From contig CAJXRC010000008.1 in the NCBI GenBank assembly GCA_913058405.1, forward strand, positions 1 through 51,480: DNA of 51,480 nucleotides, read 5' to 3'. Both the position numbers and the translations under genes were made by a program. This document shows positions 27,505-36,912 of this stretch, in pieces. Under the pieces are notes generated by a model, which was given only the letters and a program-made list of their open reading frames with translations, made no database searches and was not told where the DNA came from. This DNA is from an uncultured Colwellia sp. (GTDB taxonomy: Bacteria; Pseudomonadota; Gammaproteobacteria; Enterobacterales; Alteromonadaceae). The first letter of the stretch is position 1. Each line of letters starts with the position of its first letter.

Positions 27505-28038
27505 CTAAATACAATCTTTCACTACATAAGTTGGTAACGCACTAGATGTTGCTTGGGTATAAGTAACATAACAATCAGTTGTAGCAAGCGATGCAGTATC
27601 TGTTGGTCCAGTAGTCTCCTTTGGATGAACAATAAACGTTCCATCAACTATCACAGAAGTAAAGTCCGCATCTATCTCAAGTAAATCACTCCAATCACCT
27701 GCGTTCACAGCTATAATAGCCGAGCTATAGTCGCCCAAAGGATAACCATAATTAATCGAGGTATCTGTACCATTTATAACTACTTTAACAGCACCCGTAG
27801 CGCCATCACTGACTTTATCTTCATTGCCTACAATCAAAGATTTACTGTGTACTAAAGTAGCAGCTGTTTGCATTGAGGCTTTTACCGCTTGTAACGTTGC
27901 TGTACGGGCATCAGCTTGTAAATTAATAAATTTAGGTGCTGCTGTTACCGCTAAAATACCTAAAATTACAATGACTACGACCAATTCAATTAAGGTAAAA
28001 CCTTTTTGACTTGCTTTTACATTCATACTACTTCTCAT
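27505..28038 (-). CDS. mshA: MshA, MSHA major pilin
   Basis: This is the major structural pilin, processed by prepilin peptidase and assembled at the inner membrane. The 177-residue preprotein has KASQKG-FTLIELVVVIVILGILAVTAAPKFINLQADARTATLQAVKASMQ, with Glu5, then the MshA body with INYGYPLGDYSS and C-terminal cysteines (TTDCYVTY and VKDCI). The start at 28038 is backed by a strong AGGAAG ribosome site; an internal ATG at 28026 is the alternative. It follows mshB after a 102 bp spacer containing the hairpin GGTTAA-GAAT-TTAACC, and is followed by a strong terminator, consistent with a highly expressed end-of-operon gene. Confidence 0.95.
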   Translation of the reverse strand: MRSSMNVKASQKGFTLIELVVVIVILGILAVTAAPKFINLQADARTATLQAVKASMQTAATLVHSKSLIVGNEDKVSDGATGAVKVVINGTDTSINYGYPLGDYSSAIIAVNAGDWSDLLEIDADFTSVIVDGTFIVHPKETTGPTDTASLATTDCYVTYTQATSSALPTYVVKDCI

Positions 28039-28140
28039 GTTTCTTCCTCAATTTACGAACAAAATAAAAATAATTTAGGTTAAATTCTTAACCGATTAGG
28101 TATTGTACAAGATGAAAACACCAATAAACGTTAGTAGTGT

Positions 28141-28809
28141 TTACGATTTATCATTAATATAAATAATTACCGAGCTATTAGCCGGTTGGTAACTAAAGCT
28201 ATTACCTACCTCGGTTAATGGTGATGGAGCAATATAATTGCCATCACTGTTTCGAGCCAACGTTTCTTTTAAATGGTAATGGCATAAGGTATTTGCACCA
28301 CTCCCGGTTACATTAGCCAAATATCTAAAACTACCATCAGCATTGATCTCGCTAACACTGCTAGCAATAAGCGGTGGCTGTTGCAATAAACTATTCCATA
28401 CAGAGATACAGTCAGCTATAGCCATGGTTTTCGAATTTATTCCTGCAGTACTATCAGTTCCAACAATATAACCAGGGCTAATTGTCGGCGATGTATCTCT
28501 ATCTTCACTGGTTAAATAAACAATGGTACCGTCATAATTAACCATGTTTACACCATTAGTGTCTTTCGGTCGCGCTTCAGCTTCCCACTGAGAGCGCGCT
28601 AATGAAACACCTGTAGCAAAACCGCCTGCCATGCCTTCTATATTTGCCTGCTTAGCTTGTTCAGTTAGGTCAACAAATTTAGGTATAGCGGTAGCGGCTA
28701 AAAAACCTAAAATAACGACAACAATTACCAATTCAATTAAGGTAAAACCCGTTTGATTCGACACCCGAGTATTTGGGGACGTTCTGCTAAGAGAAATGCT
28801 TTTGCTCAT
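28141..28809 (-). CDS. mshB: MshB pilin
   Basis: MshB is a pilin-like protein encoded beside mshA and needed for MSHA biogenesis. The 222-residue product has an unusually long leader (about 20 residues, RVSNQTG-) before FTLIELVIVVVILGFLAATAIPKFVDLTEQAKQANIEGMAGGFATGVSLARSQWEAEARPKDTNG, the MshB-type continuation. Two cysteines (ADCISVW, TLCHYH) fit a disulfide. The start at 28809 has AAGG upstream. A 213 bp spacer separates it from mshF and may carry a promoter for mshB-mshA. Confidence 0.93.
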   Translation of the reverse strand: MSKSISLSRTSPNTRVSNQTGFTLIELVIVVVILGFLAATAIPKFVDLTEQAKQANIEGMAGGFATGVSLARSQWEAEARPKDTNGVNMVNYDGTIVYLTSEDRDTSPTISPGYIVGTDSTAGINSKTMAIADCISVWNSLLQQPPLIASSVSEINADGSFRYLANVTGSGANTLCHYHLKETLARNSDGNYIAPSPLTEVGNSFSYQPANSSVIIYINDKS

Positions 28810-29022
28810 TGAGAAAACCTTTTTATATCAGTTGTTGCTTAGCGCTTATGTATTGTAAAAAATCTATAAACACTAGCCTCAAATTATATAGTAATCTAAT
28901 CTGAATACTTAATATTAACATTATGGACACTTGCGCGCCATTTTTCAATATTAAATAAATGTAATTACTTGTAGTTATTAAATAAATCATAAAATATCAG
29001 TTATCGATTCATTTATTCGAAA

Positions 29023-29514
29023 TTAATCAACCAGCTTCACTTTCCCTGTATCACTACGATAATCAAAGTATTGCCCATTAGCAATGCTATACCGACATAA
29101 CCGGCCGATTTCATTAGCATTATTCTGTATTTCGATTGCTATTACTTTAGACTTGACCACTTGTAATGGCATTGCTAAGACTTGTTGCCAAATTTTATGA
29201 CAGGCCAAGCTAGAGTGTTCATTATCTACCCAGCCCTTTTTATTAACATCAATTATTGCCTTTTCACTGCTGTTTAATCGATTTAAAACAACTACATTAG
29301 GTTGCTTATCCATCAGCCACTGCCCGTGCACCACATTAATTTTGGTCGTAAAATTTTGTGATAAGTTATTAAATGCGGTATTAGTCACCTTTGTTTGTTG
29401 ACTAAAAAAAACATCTATTAACAGCGTCATCATAATAACTACTATCACAATCACAATGACAAACTCAAAAATTGAGCGCTGTTTTTTATCCGTATAGTTA
29501 GGCGTTTTCTCCAT
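29023..29514 (-). CDS. mshF: MshF, MSHA accessory membrane protein
   Basis: MshF is a small, poorly understood MSHA protein. The 163-residue product starts MEKTPNYTDKKQRSIFEFV and has one hydrophobic helix (about 15-36, FVIVIVIVVIMMTLLIDVFF), as in pilin-like proteins, then a soluble domain with cysteines (LACHKIW, RLCRYS). The start at 29514, 12 bases after the mshG stop, is preferred to an ATG at 29556 inside mshG. Identification rests on locus order (G-F-B-A) as much as on sequence. Confidence 0.85.
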   Translation of the reverse strand: MEKTPNYTDKKQRSIFEFVIVIVIVVIMMTLLIDVFFSQQTKVTNTAFNNLSQNFTTKINVVHGQWLMDKQPNVVVLNRLNSSEKAIIDVNKKGWVDNEHSSLACHKIWQQVLAMPLQVVKSKVIAIEIQNNANEIGRLCRYSIANGQYFDYRSDTGKVKLVD

Positions 29515-29525
29515 GAGCTTTACAG

Positions 29526-30752
29526 CTAACCTTGCATAGCCGAAGCCATATCCCACATAGGGGTAAAAATACCTAGCGCTAGCACTAGCACCATGGCAGC
29601 TACCACGACTAAAAGTAGCGGCTCAATTCTCGCCGTTAGTGTTGCTAAGTCGTAATCAACTTCTCGTTCATAATAATCCCCTACTTCGGTGAGCAATTCA
29701 TCAACTCGACCTGTTTCCTCACCTACAGCCACCATCTGTAAAACTAAAGGCGTAAATAAGGCACTAGCAATAGAAGAACGCAATAAACTTTCCCCACTTT
29801 CAATGCCTTGTCGCATAGCAGAAATCTTTTCCTGCATGTAACTATTATCAACGGCCTCAGCTACTAGTGTTAGTCCAGTAGTCATGGGTACACCCGCCTT
29901 TAACACGATGGCAAAACTATGAGAAAAACGCGCTAATATTGAACGTTCGATAATACTACCTATTATAGGTATTTTTATTTTGCGTCTATCCCATTGGTAT
30001 CGACCTTTCTTTGTTTTCAACGATTCTTTAATCATAAATACGATGATAAAGAGTCCTAGTAACATATAGTGCCAATAGTTTATAAATAAATTAGAGCTAG
30101 CAATAATAAAACGCGTCGCGAGCGGGAGTTCAGCCCCTAATCGAGTAAACATATCTGCAAATGTTGGAATCACAAAAACATTTAAAATAACCATGGCTGC
30201 TGATATGGCGATAAGTACCATACTAGGATAACGAAGTGCCGCTTTAATCCGTTTGCGCGTGTCTAATTCACGTTCTAGATAAGTGGTTAACTTTAAGAAA
30301 GCTTGATCTAACTGACCGGTATTTTCCCCCACATGCACTAGAGAGATAAAAAGATGGTCAAATATTTTAGGGTGGCTATTTAATGCTGAAGAAAAGGTAT
30401 AACCCCCTTCAAGCTGTTTGCCAATATCTCTTAATGCATTTTTTAACGTGGTTGAATTCGCAGATTCAACCATGCCATTAATTGCTCTCAAAATAGGCAC
30501 ACCTGAACGCATTAATGCATACATTTGTCGACAAAAAACGATTAGTTCTTCTAGCGACACTTTGCCATTATTAAATAACTCAAAAACATCAGTACTAGCC
30601 GTGTTATTAGCTGTTTTTGCTTCGCTAATAGAAATAGGAGTAATACCTTTTTTAAATAATTTTTCTGCGGCAATATTCACATTAGCTGCATCAATACTGT
30701 CTTTTACTTGGCTACCGCCAGCATTGCGCCCTGTATAATTAAATGATGCCAT
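29526..30752 (-). CDS. mshG: MshG, GspF/PilC-family platform protein
   Basis: MshG is the polytopic inner-membrane platform protein of the pilus. The 408-residue protein has two repeated GspF-type domains: LEELIVFCRQMYALMRSGVPILRAINGM (about 65-95) and ILARFSHSFAIVLKAGVPMTTGLTLV (about 270-295). Each is followed by helices, and GENTGQLDQAFLKL and GEETGRVDELLTEV recur as internal repeats. Membrane spans are at about 170-190, 220-240 and 375-398. It is paralogous to GspF at 46723-47961. Confidence 0.96.
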   Translation of the reverse strand: MASFNYTGRNAGGSQVKDSIDAANVNIAAEKLFKKGITPISISEAKTANNTASTDVFELFNNGKVSLEELIVFCRQMYALMRSGVPILRAINGMVESANSTTLKNALRDIGKQLEGGYTFSSALNSHPKIFDHLFISLVHVGENTGQLDQAFLKLTTYLERELDTRKRIKAALRYPSMVLIAISAAMVILNVFVIPTFADMFTRLGAELPLATRFIIASSNLFINYWHYMLLGLFIIVFMIKESLKTKKGRYQWDRRKIKIPIIGSIIERSILARFSHSFAIVLKAGVPMTTGLTLVAEAVDNSYMQEKISAMRQGIESGESLLRSSIASALFTPLVLQMVAVGEETGRVDELLTEVGDYYEREVDYDLATLTARIEPLLLVVVAAMVLVLALGIFTPMWDMASAMQG

Positions 30753-30804
30753 AAGATTCTCGATGCTCTAAAATACGTTACTTACTTAAATATCTATTTT
30801 ATGA

Positions 30805-32517
30805 TTAATTAATATCAATGGTTTCAACTAGACGTAATACTTCTTCGACAGTAGTAACACCTGTTGCCGCATAATCAAACGCTGCTTTTGCTAATGGAGT
30901 AAAACTGGGGTTTTCTTTAGATAATTTACCAAATAATTCACTATCATTACGCTTTAAAGCTGCCATCATACCCTCGTTCATTTCAAGTATTTCAAAGACA
31001 CCAACTCGCCCTTTATAACCAGTATAATGACAAGTTTGACAACCCTTGCCCTTCATAAATTGAGTACTCCTAGCGCGATCACCAACTAAATTCGTTAACC
31101 AAAATAACTCTTGTTCATCCGCTTGATATTCGATAGCACATGAGTCACAAATTCTTCGGACAAGTCTCTGTGCGATGACAGCGCGTAACGCACTACCGAC
31201 TAAAAACCCAGCAGCGCCCATATCAATCAAACGTAAAGCACTTGTGATAGCATCATTGGTATGCAATGTAGATAAAACTAAGTGACCAGTTATCGCGCCT
31301 CGTAAGCCAATTTCTACCGTTTCTTGATCACGCATCTCACCAACCATCATAATATCTGGATCTTGACGAAGAGCAGTACGTAATACACTTGAGAAAGTTA
31401 AATCAATCTTGGTGTTAACCTGCACTTGATTGATTCGAGGTAACCGATACTCTACCGGATCTTCTACCGTGATAATTTTTTTACTGGCTTCATTTAGCTC
31501 ACTTAAAGCGGCATACAGTGTCGTCGTTTTACCACTACCTGTTGGACCAGTAACGAGAACCATGCCGTGCGGACGATGAATTTGCAAGCGTATACGTTTA
31601 ACAATATCTGCTGGCATCCCCGTCTGTTCAAGTGATAATAAACCTGCTGATTGATCCAACAGACGCATTACAACCGACTCACCATATTGAACTGGCATTG
31701 TAGACATACGAACATCAATGTTATGACCACTGATATCTAAATTAAAACGACCATCTTGTGGAACACGCTTTTCAGATATATCAAGCCCAGCCATCAATTT
31801 AAGACGTAATACCATAGCAGAGGCAATTTTATTTTCTTTTAGTATTTTTTCTTGTAAGACACCATCAATACGTTGGCGTATACGTAACTGATGTTCTTCA
31901 GGTTCAATATGAATATCGGAAGCACGCATTTGTACTGCATCTTCAAACACTGATTGCAATAATTTACCAACAGTTGCATCGCCCCCTTCATCTAGAAATG
32001 TTGTTGCGAGGTCAAAACTAGACGATTCTTCATACTCTTCTTCTAATTGGCTAGCAAAAGATTCAATTTCAGCTGTACGACGATATAAACTGTCAAAGGC
32101 ATCGAATATTTGAGACTCCATGACGACCGCAAGCTCAATACGTCTAGGGGACAACATACGCTCTAACTGATCTAAACCACTTAAATCGGCTGGATCACTC
32201 ATCCCCAATAAAACAGAAGCACCTCTGTCTTCAATAATCAGGGCTCTTAGTCGTCTAGCATGGACTTCAGGCAGTAAACTCGCTACAGCAGGTGATATTT
32301 TATATTGCGAAATATCCATAAATGGCACACTTAATTGCTGTGCCAAAAATTCTAATAATTGTCTTTCAGATAAGTAATTTAGTTCAATTAAGGTATCACC
32401 GAGTTTACGGCCCGTTTGCTTTTGGCTTGATAACGCTTGCATGAGTTGATCATTTGAAATGATACCTTTATCAACCAATAAATCACCTAAACGCATCTTT
32501 AATTTGGGAGCTGCCAT
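30805..32517 (-). CDS. mshE: MshE, MSHA assembly ATPase with c-di-GMP-binding MshEN domain
   Basis: MshE powers pilus extension. The 570-residue protein begins with the two MshEN motifs known to bind cyclic di-GMP: RLGDLLVDKGIISNDQLMQALSSQ (from residue 9) and KLGDTLIELNYLSERQLLEFLAQQ (from about 38). The ATPase core follows: ASDIHIEPEE, Walker A GPTGSGKTTTLY, Asp box TVEDPVEYRL, Walker B DPDIMMVGEMRD, His box [13 protein letters not shown] four-cysteine zinc site (CDSC and CQTC) lies near 480-510. It sits 8 bases after mshN. Confidence 0.97.
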   Translation of the reverse strand: MAAPKLKMRLGDLLVDKGIISNDQLMQALSSQKQTGRKLGDTLIELNYLSERQLLEFLAQQLSVPFMDISQYKISPAVASLLPEVHARRLRALIIEDRGASVLLGMSDPADLSGLDQLERMLSPRRIELAVVMESQIFDAFDSLYRRTAEIESFASQLEEEYEESSSFDLATTFLDEGGDATVGKLLQSVFEDAVQMRASDIHIEPEEHQLRIRQRIDGVLQEKILKENKIASAMVLRLKLMAGLDISEKRVPQDGRFNLDISGHNIDVRMSTMPVQYGESVVMRLLDQSAGLLSLEQTGMPADIVKRIRLQIHRPHGMVLVTGPTGSGKTTTLYAALSELNEASKKIITVEDPVEYRLPRINQVQVNTKIDLTFSSVLRTALRQDPDIMMVGEMRDQETVEIGLRGAITGHLVLSTLHTNDAITSALRLIDMGAAGFLVGSALRAVIAQRLVRRICDSCAIEYQADEQELFWLTNLVGDRARSTQFMKGKGCQTCHYTGYKGRVGVFEILEMNEGMMAALKRNDSELFGKLSKENPSFTPLAKAAFDYAATGVTTVEEVLRLVETIDIN

Positions 32518-32525
32518 AATCTGTC

Positions 32526-33731
32526 CTACTGTCCTATTACTTGTATGCGTTGCTTGATAAAATTTTCTGAAGAAATTGATAAGTCATTTTTTGTTAATGC
32601 TTTTTTATACGTCGAACTAGCCAACTCAAATTGACTATTTTTATCGTACAAAACAGCTAAACCTAGCTGCCAACGACCTATATCAGGCTTCATTGCTATT
32701 AATACTTTATACGCATCTACCGCTATTTTATTTTGTTTAGCTTGCTGAGCCGTATTTGCCAACATAATTTGGTATTGCTCATCTTTGAGCTGAGCGAGTG
32801 GTTTCAACGTATTAAGCGCTGCAGTGAATTGCCCTTGCTTTAAATGAATGCGTGCTTTCATTTGACGTAAACTGCTGTCTTTACTATTTAGAGAAATGCC
32901 TTGTGATAACAAATTTACAGCGTCTTGATATGCTTCTCGGCCAAACCATAAAGCAGCCAGTTTTTTACGTGTTTGACTATCGCTAGGCCTGATTATTACC
33001 ACATCTTCTAAAAGCTTCTCAGCTTTCTCAATTTGTTTCGCATCTAATGCTTTTTCAACGAGTACTAATTTTTGCTCTGCCAATTCATCTGCCGATAACT
33101 GGCGTCGTGACACTGACATTCTGTTAGCTTTCGGTTTAGGTTTATCTGCGCTAGAAAGCGTATGTTCATGACCTGAAGAGCCCGCTGAATGAGTGTGTTC
33201 ATCAGCTAGCGCTACAGCTTTCTTTGCTGGTGTTATTTTACTATTGCTATTATCCAACAAAGGTTTTGTCGAGAATACCTGTGTGATTTTCTCTAAAGGC
33301 TTATTCGATGATACATATTGTGTTTTATTTGGGGGCGTGTTCTCAACATTCACCGTACTGGTTTGTTGTTTAACCTCAATTTTAGCGACTTCTTGGCTTA
33401 TTGGGCTTTTGAGAACCTTATTTTCGTTATCGTTCACTTTCTTGGGAGTTATCGCTGAGCTATTGATATCTTCAGGTTTATTTCTTACAGAGACGGTTCC
33501 GACAACACTCATGTTATTTGTTATTTTCTGAGATTTTAAAGCATTATTTTCACTGATTAATTGCCAAATATAAAAAACAATCAAACAAACAGTTAAAACA
33601 CAAATACTAGTAATCACTACAATTTTTCTTGGTGAATGCGACTCTACCACTTTGCCTGACTGGATGGAGTTGGCATTAGGCTCTGGACTGCGTTGTTCCA
33701 GGTCCTTCAGCATCTGATTAATGACACTCAT
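32526..33731 (-). CDS. mshN: MshN, TPR-containing MSHA biogenesis protein
   Basis: MshN is an inner-membrane protein with a periplasmic TPR domain, thought to help assemble the secretin complex. The 401-residue product starts MSVINQMLKDLEQR, the family N-terminus, followed by one helix (about 35-55, IVVITSICVLTVCLIVFYIW), a long Ser/Lys/Thr-rich linker (70-210) with a His-rich patch (DEHTHSAGSSGHEHT), and tetratricopeptide repeats from about 220 to 395. Its start overlaps the mshM stop by four bases. Confidence 0.93.
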   Translation of the reverse strand: MSVINQMLKDLEQRSPEPNANSIQSGKVVESHSPRKIVVITSICVLTVCLIVFYIWQLISENNALKSQKITNNMSVVGTVSVRNKPEDINSSAITPKKVNDNENKVLKSPISQEVAKIEVKQQTSTVNVENTPPNKTQYVSSNKPLEKITQVFSTKPLLDNSNSKITPAKKAVALADEHTHSAGSSGHEHTLSSADKPKPKANRMSVSRRQLSADELAEQKLVLVEKALDAKQIEKAEKLLEDVVIIRPSDSQTRKKLAALWFGREAYQDAVNLLSQGISLNSKDSSLRQMKARIHLKQGQFTAALNTLKPLAQLKDEQYQIMLANTAQQAKQNKIAVDAYKVLIAMKPDIGRWQLGLAVLYDKNSQFELASSTYKKALTKNDLSISSENFIKQRIQVIGQ

Positions 33732-34630
33732 AACTTAACCACCAAGGTATAATAAGCTAACCATAAAATTCCCAATCCTAATAAACATGACACAACTAAC
33801 AAGTTTGCTTTTGAGTCTTGTTCAATACTTTCAGTATCATTTACCGCAGCCTTTAGTAATTTCATTGTCATTTTGTAATGTCCTTGACCATAAGCAAGCA
33901 TTAGCATTTTGTGGCACAAAATATTAACTAACCGTGGAATGCCCTTGCTAACGCGAGCAATACCTTGACATATTTTAACAGGGAAAAGTTCAGCCCCCTT
34001 ATACCCTGCTACCTGTAACCTATGTTGAATATATTGTTGTACTTCATATGCATTCATTGGTCTTAGTTTATATGCAAAGGTAATACGTTGTCTCAACTGT
34101 CTAAATTCTGTTTTTGCCAAACGAACATCTAGCTCTGGTTGTGCAAATAACACGACCTGTAGCAACTTACGTGTTTCAGTTTCTAGGTTAGTAAATAACC
34201 TTAAGGCTTCTAAGCTATCTTCCGGTAATGCTTGTGCTTCATCAAGAATCAGTACTACGGAATGCCCTTGACTATGTAACTCTAATAAGCGGGCTTGGAT
34301 ACGTTGAGTAAGCAATTGCACCGACATACGCTGCGCTTGTTTAACACCAAGTTCTACAGCAACTGCTCGCCTTAATTCATCCGGATTAAGATAGGGATTT
34401 GGAATATAAGCTGTAACAAAGTGATCTGGGATTTCATTAAGCAGTTTACGACAAAGCAACGTTTTACCTGTACCTACTTCACCAACAACTTTAATGAAGC
34501 CCTCACCCGTCTGCAGAGCAGTCGATAACACTGCTAACGCTTCATCATGCATAGCCATTGGCATATAAAAATTCGTATTAGGAGTTAAGGTAAAGGGTAA
34601 TTCTCCTAAGCCAAAATGATATAAGTACAT
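33728..34630 (-). CDS. mshM: MshM, ExeA-like AAA ATPase
   Basis: MshM is an ExeA/GspA-type AAA+ ATPase linked to secretin insertion. The 300-residue protein starts MYLYHFGLGELPFTLTPNTNFY, the ExeA-family opening, with Walker A GEVGTGKT (about 50) and Walker B VVLILDEAQALPED (about 125), then a sensor region PELDVRLAKTEFRQLRQRITF. A single C-terminal helix (LLVVSCLLGLGILWLAYYTLV) anchors it to the inner membrane. Confidence 0.95.
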   Translation of the reverse strand: MYLYHFGLGELPFTLTPNTNFYMPMAMHDEALAVLSTALQTGEGFIKVVGEVGTGKTLLCRKLLNEIPDHFVTAYIPNPYLNPDELRRAVAVELGVKQAQRMSVQLLTQRIQARLLELHSQGHSVVLILDEAQALPEDSLEALRLFTNLETETRKLLQVVLFAQPELDVRLAKTEFRQLRQRITFAYKLRPMNAYEVQQYIQHRLQVAGYKGAELFPVKICQGIARVSKGIPRLVNILCHKMLMLAYGQGHYKMTMKLLKAAVNDTESIEQDSKANLLVVSCLLGLGILWLAYYTLVVKL

Positions 34631-34684
34631 AGAAAGCCTACTCAGTGAACTAATTAAGCTAAATGAAACAAAAAAGCTTTTCGA

Positions 34685-36538
34685 TTATTGCTCATTGCTT
34701 ACCGCATTTTGTTTAGCCGCTTGGCAAACCATATGGTTTGTCGCATATTCAGCATCAGCGCACTGTTCTTGGCATTCTTGTGTCAGTTTACCGTCTGCAG
34801 ATAACTCACACGCTTCAACCTCTTCAGGAAACCATTTTGTTAACAAGCTTCGTGCATCTTGTAGCTGGTTTTTCCAAGTATCTTGGCCAATCACAATGGG
34901 TTTTAACATAATGACTAATTCACGCTTTTGTGACTTTTGAGACTTGTTCTTAAATAACTCTCCAAGATAAGGAATATCACCTAATATCGGTGTTTTAGAT
35001 TCCATATCAATATTATACGTTTCAATTAAACCACCAATAACAACAACTTCTCCTGAGTTTGCACGAATTATAGTATCTGATTCTCGCACGCTACTTTGCG
35101 CTAGTGGCAACACCAGTGTCGAATTACCAATTACAATGGTTTTATTTTGTTCATCAGTCAGCGTAACAGAAGGGTGAACATGCAAAATAACGCTACCGTC
35201 TTTACTAATTTGCGGTGTAACGTCTAATGCTATTCCTGAGAAAAATGGTGTCAACTCAACTGTAGGCGTAGTTGTTGTTGAAGTTCCTGTTGTTGTAGTA
35301 CTAGAAACGTCAGTCACAAAATACTCATCCTCACCTACTTTAATAACAGCTTTTTGGTTATTTGTTGCCGTAATACGCGGGCTTGAAAGTACTTGAACAT
35401 TGCCTTGTGTTTGTAAAAGTTCGATAACTCCTGAAAAGTCACTACTGCTGGTTTTTTTACTAAACGCTATGCTATTAACACCACCAATAGTATCCGAAAT
35501 AACACTACCAACCACATTACCTGTAGTTGAGTAAATAATGTCTGCACTGCCTACTTGATCAAGTACTTTATTCCACTTGATGCCTTGCTGAAAATCATCA
35601 TTAAGCGTCACTTCCATTATCTTCGCTTCAATAATAACTTGACGATGTAAATGGCTTTCAGTAGCTGTTATAAAGTTCTTAACCGCTGTAATTTCTTGTG
35701 GCAACGCGCGTACTGTTACTAAACCAGCCTGCGGCGACACAATGACTGAACGGCCTTCTCCAGTTCCAACGAAAGCAATTAAAGACTCTTTCAATTCTTT
35801 CCAGAAATCAGACTCATTCTCGGTATATAAGTTGATACCACTATTCTGGCTATTCGAACCACTATTGCCATTTTGGTTGTTATTACCGCCACTATTGTTG
35901 CTACTATTGTTACCGCTATTATTGTTACCACTATTTCCGCTGTTAGGATCGTTTTCAGATACACCACCTGAATTAATCGTTGTAGTCGATGAGCCAAAAC
36001 GTTTAAGAAATAAGTAATTTAACGCAATAGTTTCAGTACGTATGCCTGGAGGGAAAACTTTTACAACGTTGCCACGGCGAATTATTTCATAACCATAGAC
36101 ATCTTCCACAACAGTTAATGCTTCTGATAATGTAACATTATTCAAGCTTAAGGATATTTGACCAGTAACATCAGGATGAATAATTACGTTATATCGTGAG
36201 CCTCTAACAATCGCTTGGAAAAAATCTTTTGCATCAACTTCTGTTGCTGAAACTTCCAAACGTTTTTCAGCTAACATGCCTTGTTTGGCCTGATTCATGT
36301 CATTTAACATCAATTCTTGCTGCACTGAACTGGGTACTTGCGTTAACGGTTTCGGTCCATTGAAGCTTTTAGTTTCTTTAAGGGCCTCATCTAAACCTTC
36401 TTTCATGTCGACAGCGTCTTTAGGCACTGATTGACAACCAACTAAAGCAAAGAGTAACGTCGACAAAGCAATGTTTAATTTTAATTTTGATTTTGATTTT
36501 GATTTTGATTTTTTCATAGGGGGATTTATTTTTATCAT
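34685..36538 (-). CDS. mshL: MshL, MSHA outer-membrane secretin lipoprotein
   Basis: MshL forms the outer-membrane pore for the pilus. The 617-residue reading has a Lys/Ser-rich n-region (KKSKSKSKSKLKL) encoded by a hexanucleotide repeat, then a lipobox LLFALVGC (Cys about 35). A secretin/TonB short N-terminal domain (about 95-170) follows, then an Asn/Gly/Ser-rich linker (about 195-236) and the secretin domain (about 290-550) with QVIIEAKIMEVTLNDDFQQGIKW, the VQVLSSPRITATNNQKAVIKVG block and GEVVVIGGLIETYN..TPILGDIPYLGELFK. A cysteine-rich tail (CELSADGKLTQECQEQC) ends it. A start at 36517 (MKKSKSK) is also plausible; 36538 overlaps the mshK stop as TAATG. Confidence 0.95.
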   Translation of the reverse strand: MIKINPPMKKSKSKSKSKLKLNIALSTLLFALVGCQSVPKDAVDMKEGLDEALKETKSFNGPKPLTQVPSSVQQELMLNDMNQAKQGMLAEKRLEVSATEVDAKDFFQAIVRGSRYNVIIHPDVTGQISLSLNNVTLSEALTVVEDVYGYEIIRRGNVVKVFPPGIRTETIALNYLFLKRFGSSTTTINSGGVSENDPNSGNSGNNNSGNNSSNNSGGNNNQNGNSGSNSQNSGINLYTENESDFWKELKESLIAFVGTGEGRSVIVSPQAGLVTVRALPQEITAVKNFITATESHLHRQVIIEAKIMEVTLNDDFQQGIKWNKVLDQVGSADIIYSTTGNVVGSVISDTIGGVNSIAFSKKTSSSDFSGVIELLQTQGNVQVLSSPRITATNNQKAVIKVGEDEYFVTDVSSTTTTGTSTTTTPTVELTPFFSGIALDVTPQISKDGSVILHVHPSVTLTDEQNKTIVIGNSTLVLPLAQSSVRESDTIIRANSGEVVVIGGLIETYNIDMESKTPILGDIPYLGELFKNKSQKSQKRELVIMLKPIVIGQDTWKNQLQDARSLLTKWFPEEVEACELSADGKLTQECQEQCADAEYATNHMVCQAAKQNAVSNEQ

Positions 36539-36912
36539 TAATTAGCTACCGTATTGTCTACGACGTTACTTTTAAAACCTTTACTTTTAAAAACATTAAT
36601 TTTTAATCGTTTAGATTTACTGCGTAAAATCACGCTATGACTGTTGATTGCAGTGATACGATACTCATCAACATAGTCAAACATCTTGTATATTTTGCCA
36701 TTAATAACCGCAGTATGAATGCCATCACCGTGGATTATCGAACTCAAGACAAAACCACCATCGCGCTTTAATTGGCTAATACTGCTAGAGCCACTAACAC
36801 CAAATGGGCGAGTGGGATCAACATCCGCAGCAAAACTTACTGGCGAGGCCAATAGAATTACTGTAGCAACGGCCGCTGAAATGACCTTTGAATTAAAGTG
36901 AGTTTTAAACAC
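36538..36912 (-). CDS. mshK: MshK, MSHA biogenesis protein
   Basis: MshK is a small periplasmic PilP-like protein connecting the inner-membrane complex and secretin. The 124-residue product has a signal peptide (about 1-28, AAVATVILLASPVSFAADVDPTRPFG), the DPTRP sequence common in these proteins, and a compact beta domain (LSSIIHGDGIHTAVINGKIYKMFDYVDEYRITAINSHSVILRS) that resembles PilP/GspC HR folds. It overlaps mshJ by 8 bases. Confidence 0.9.
   Translation of the reverse strand: MFKTHFNSKVISAAVATVILLASPVSFAADVDPTRPFGVSGSSSISQLKRDGGFVLSSIIHGDGIHTAVINGKIYKMFDYVDEYRITAINSHSVILRSKSKRLKINVFKSKGFKSNVVDNTVAN

Noticed and set aside
28039-28140. Sigma-54 promoter for mshA
   Set aside because: No convincing TGGCAC-N5-TTGC element was found upstream of either mshA gene.
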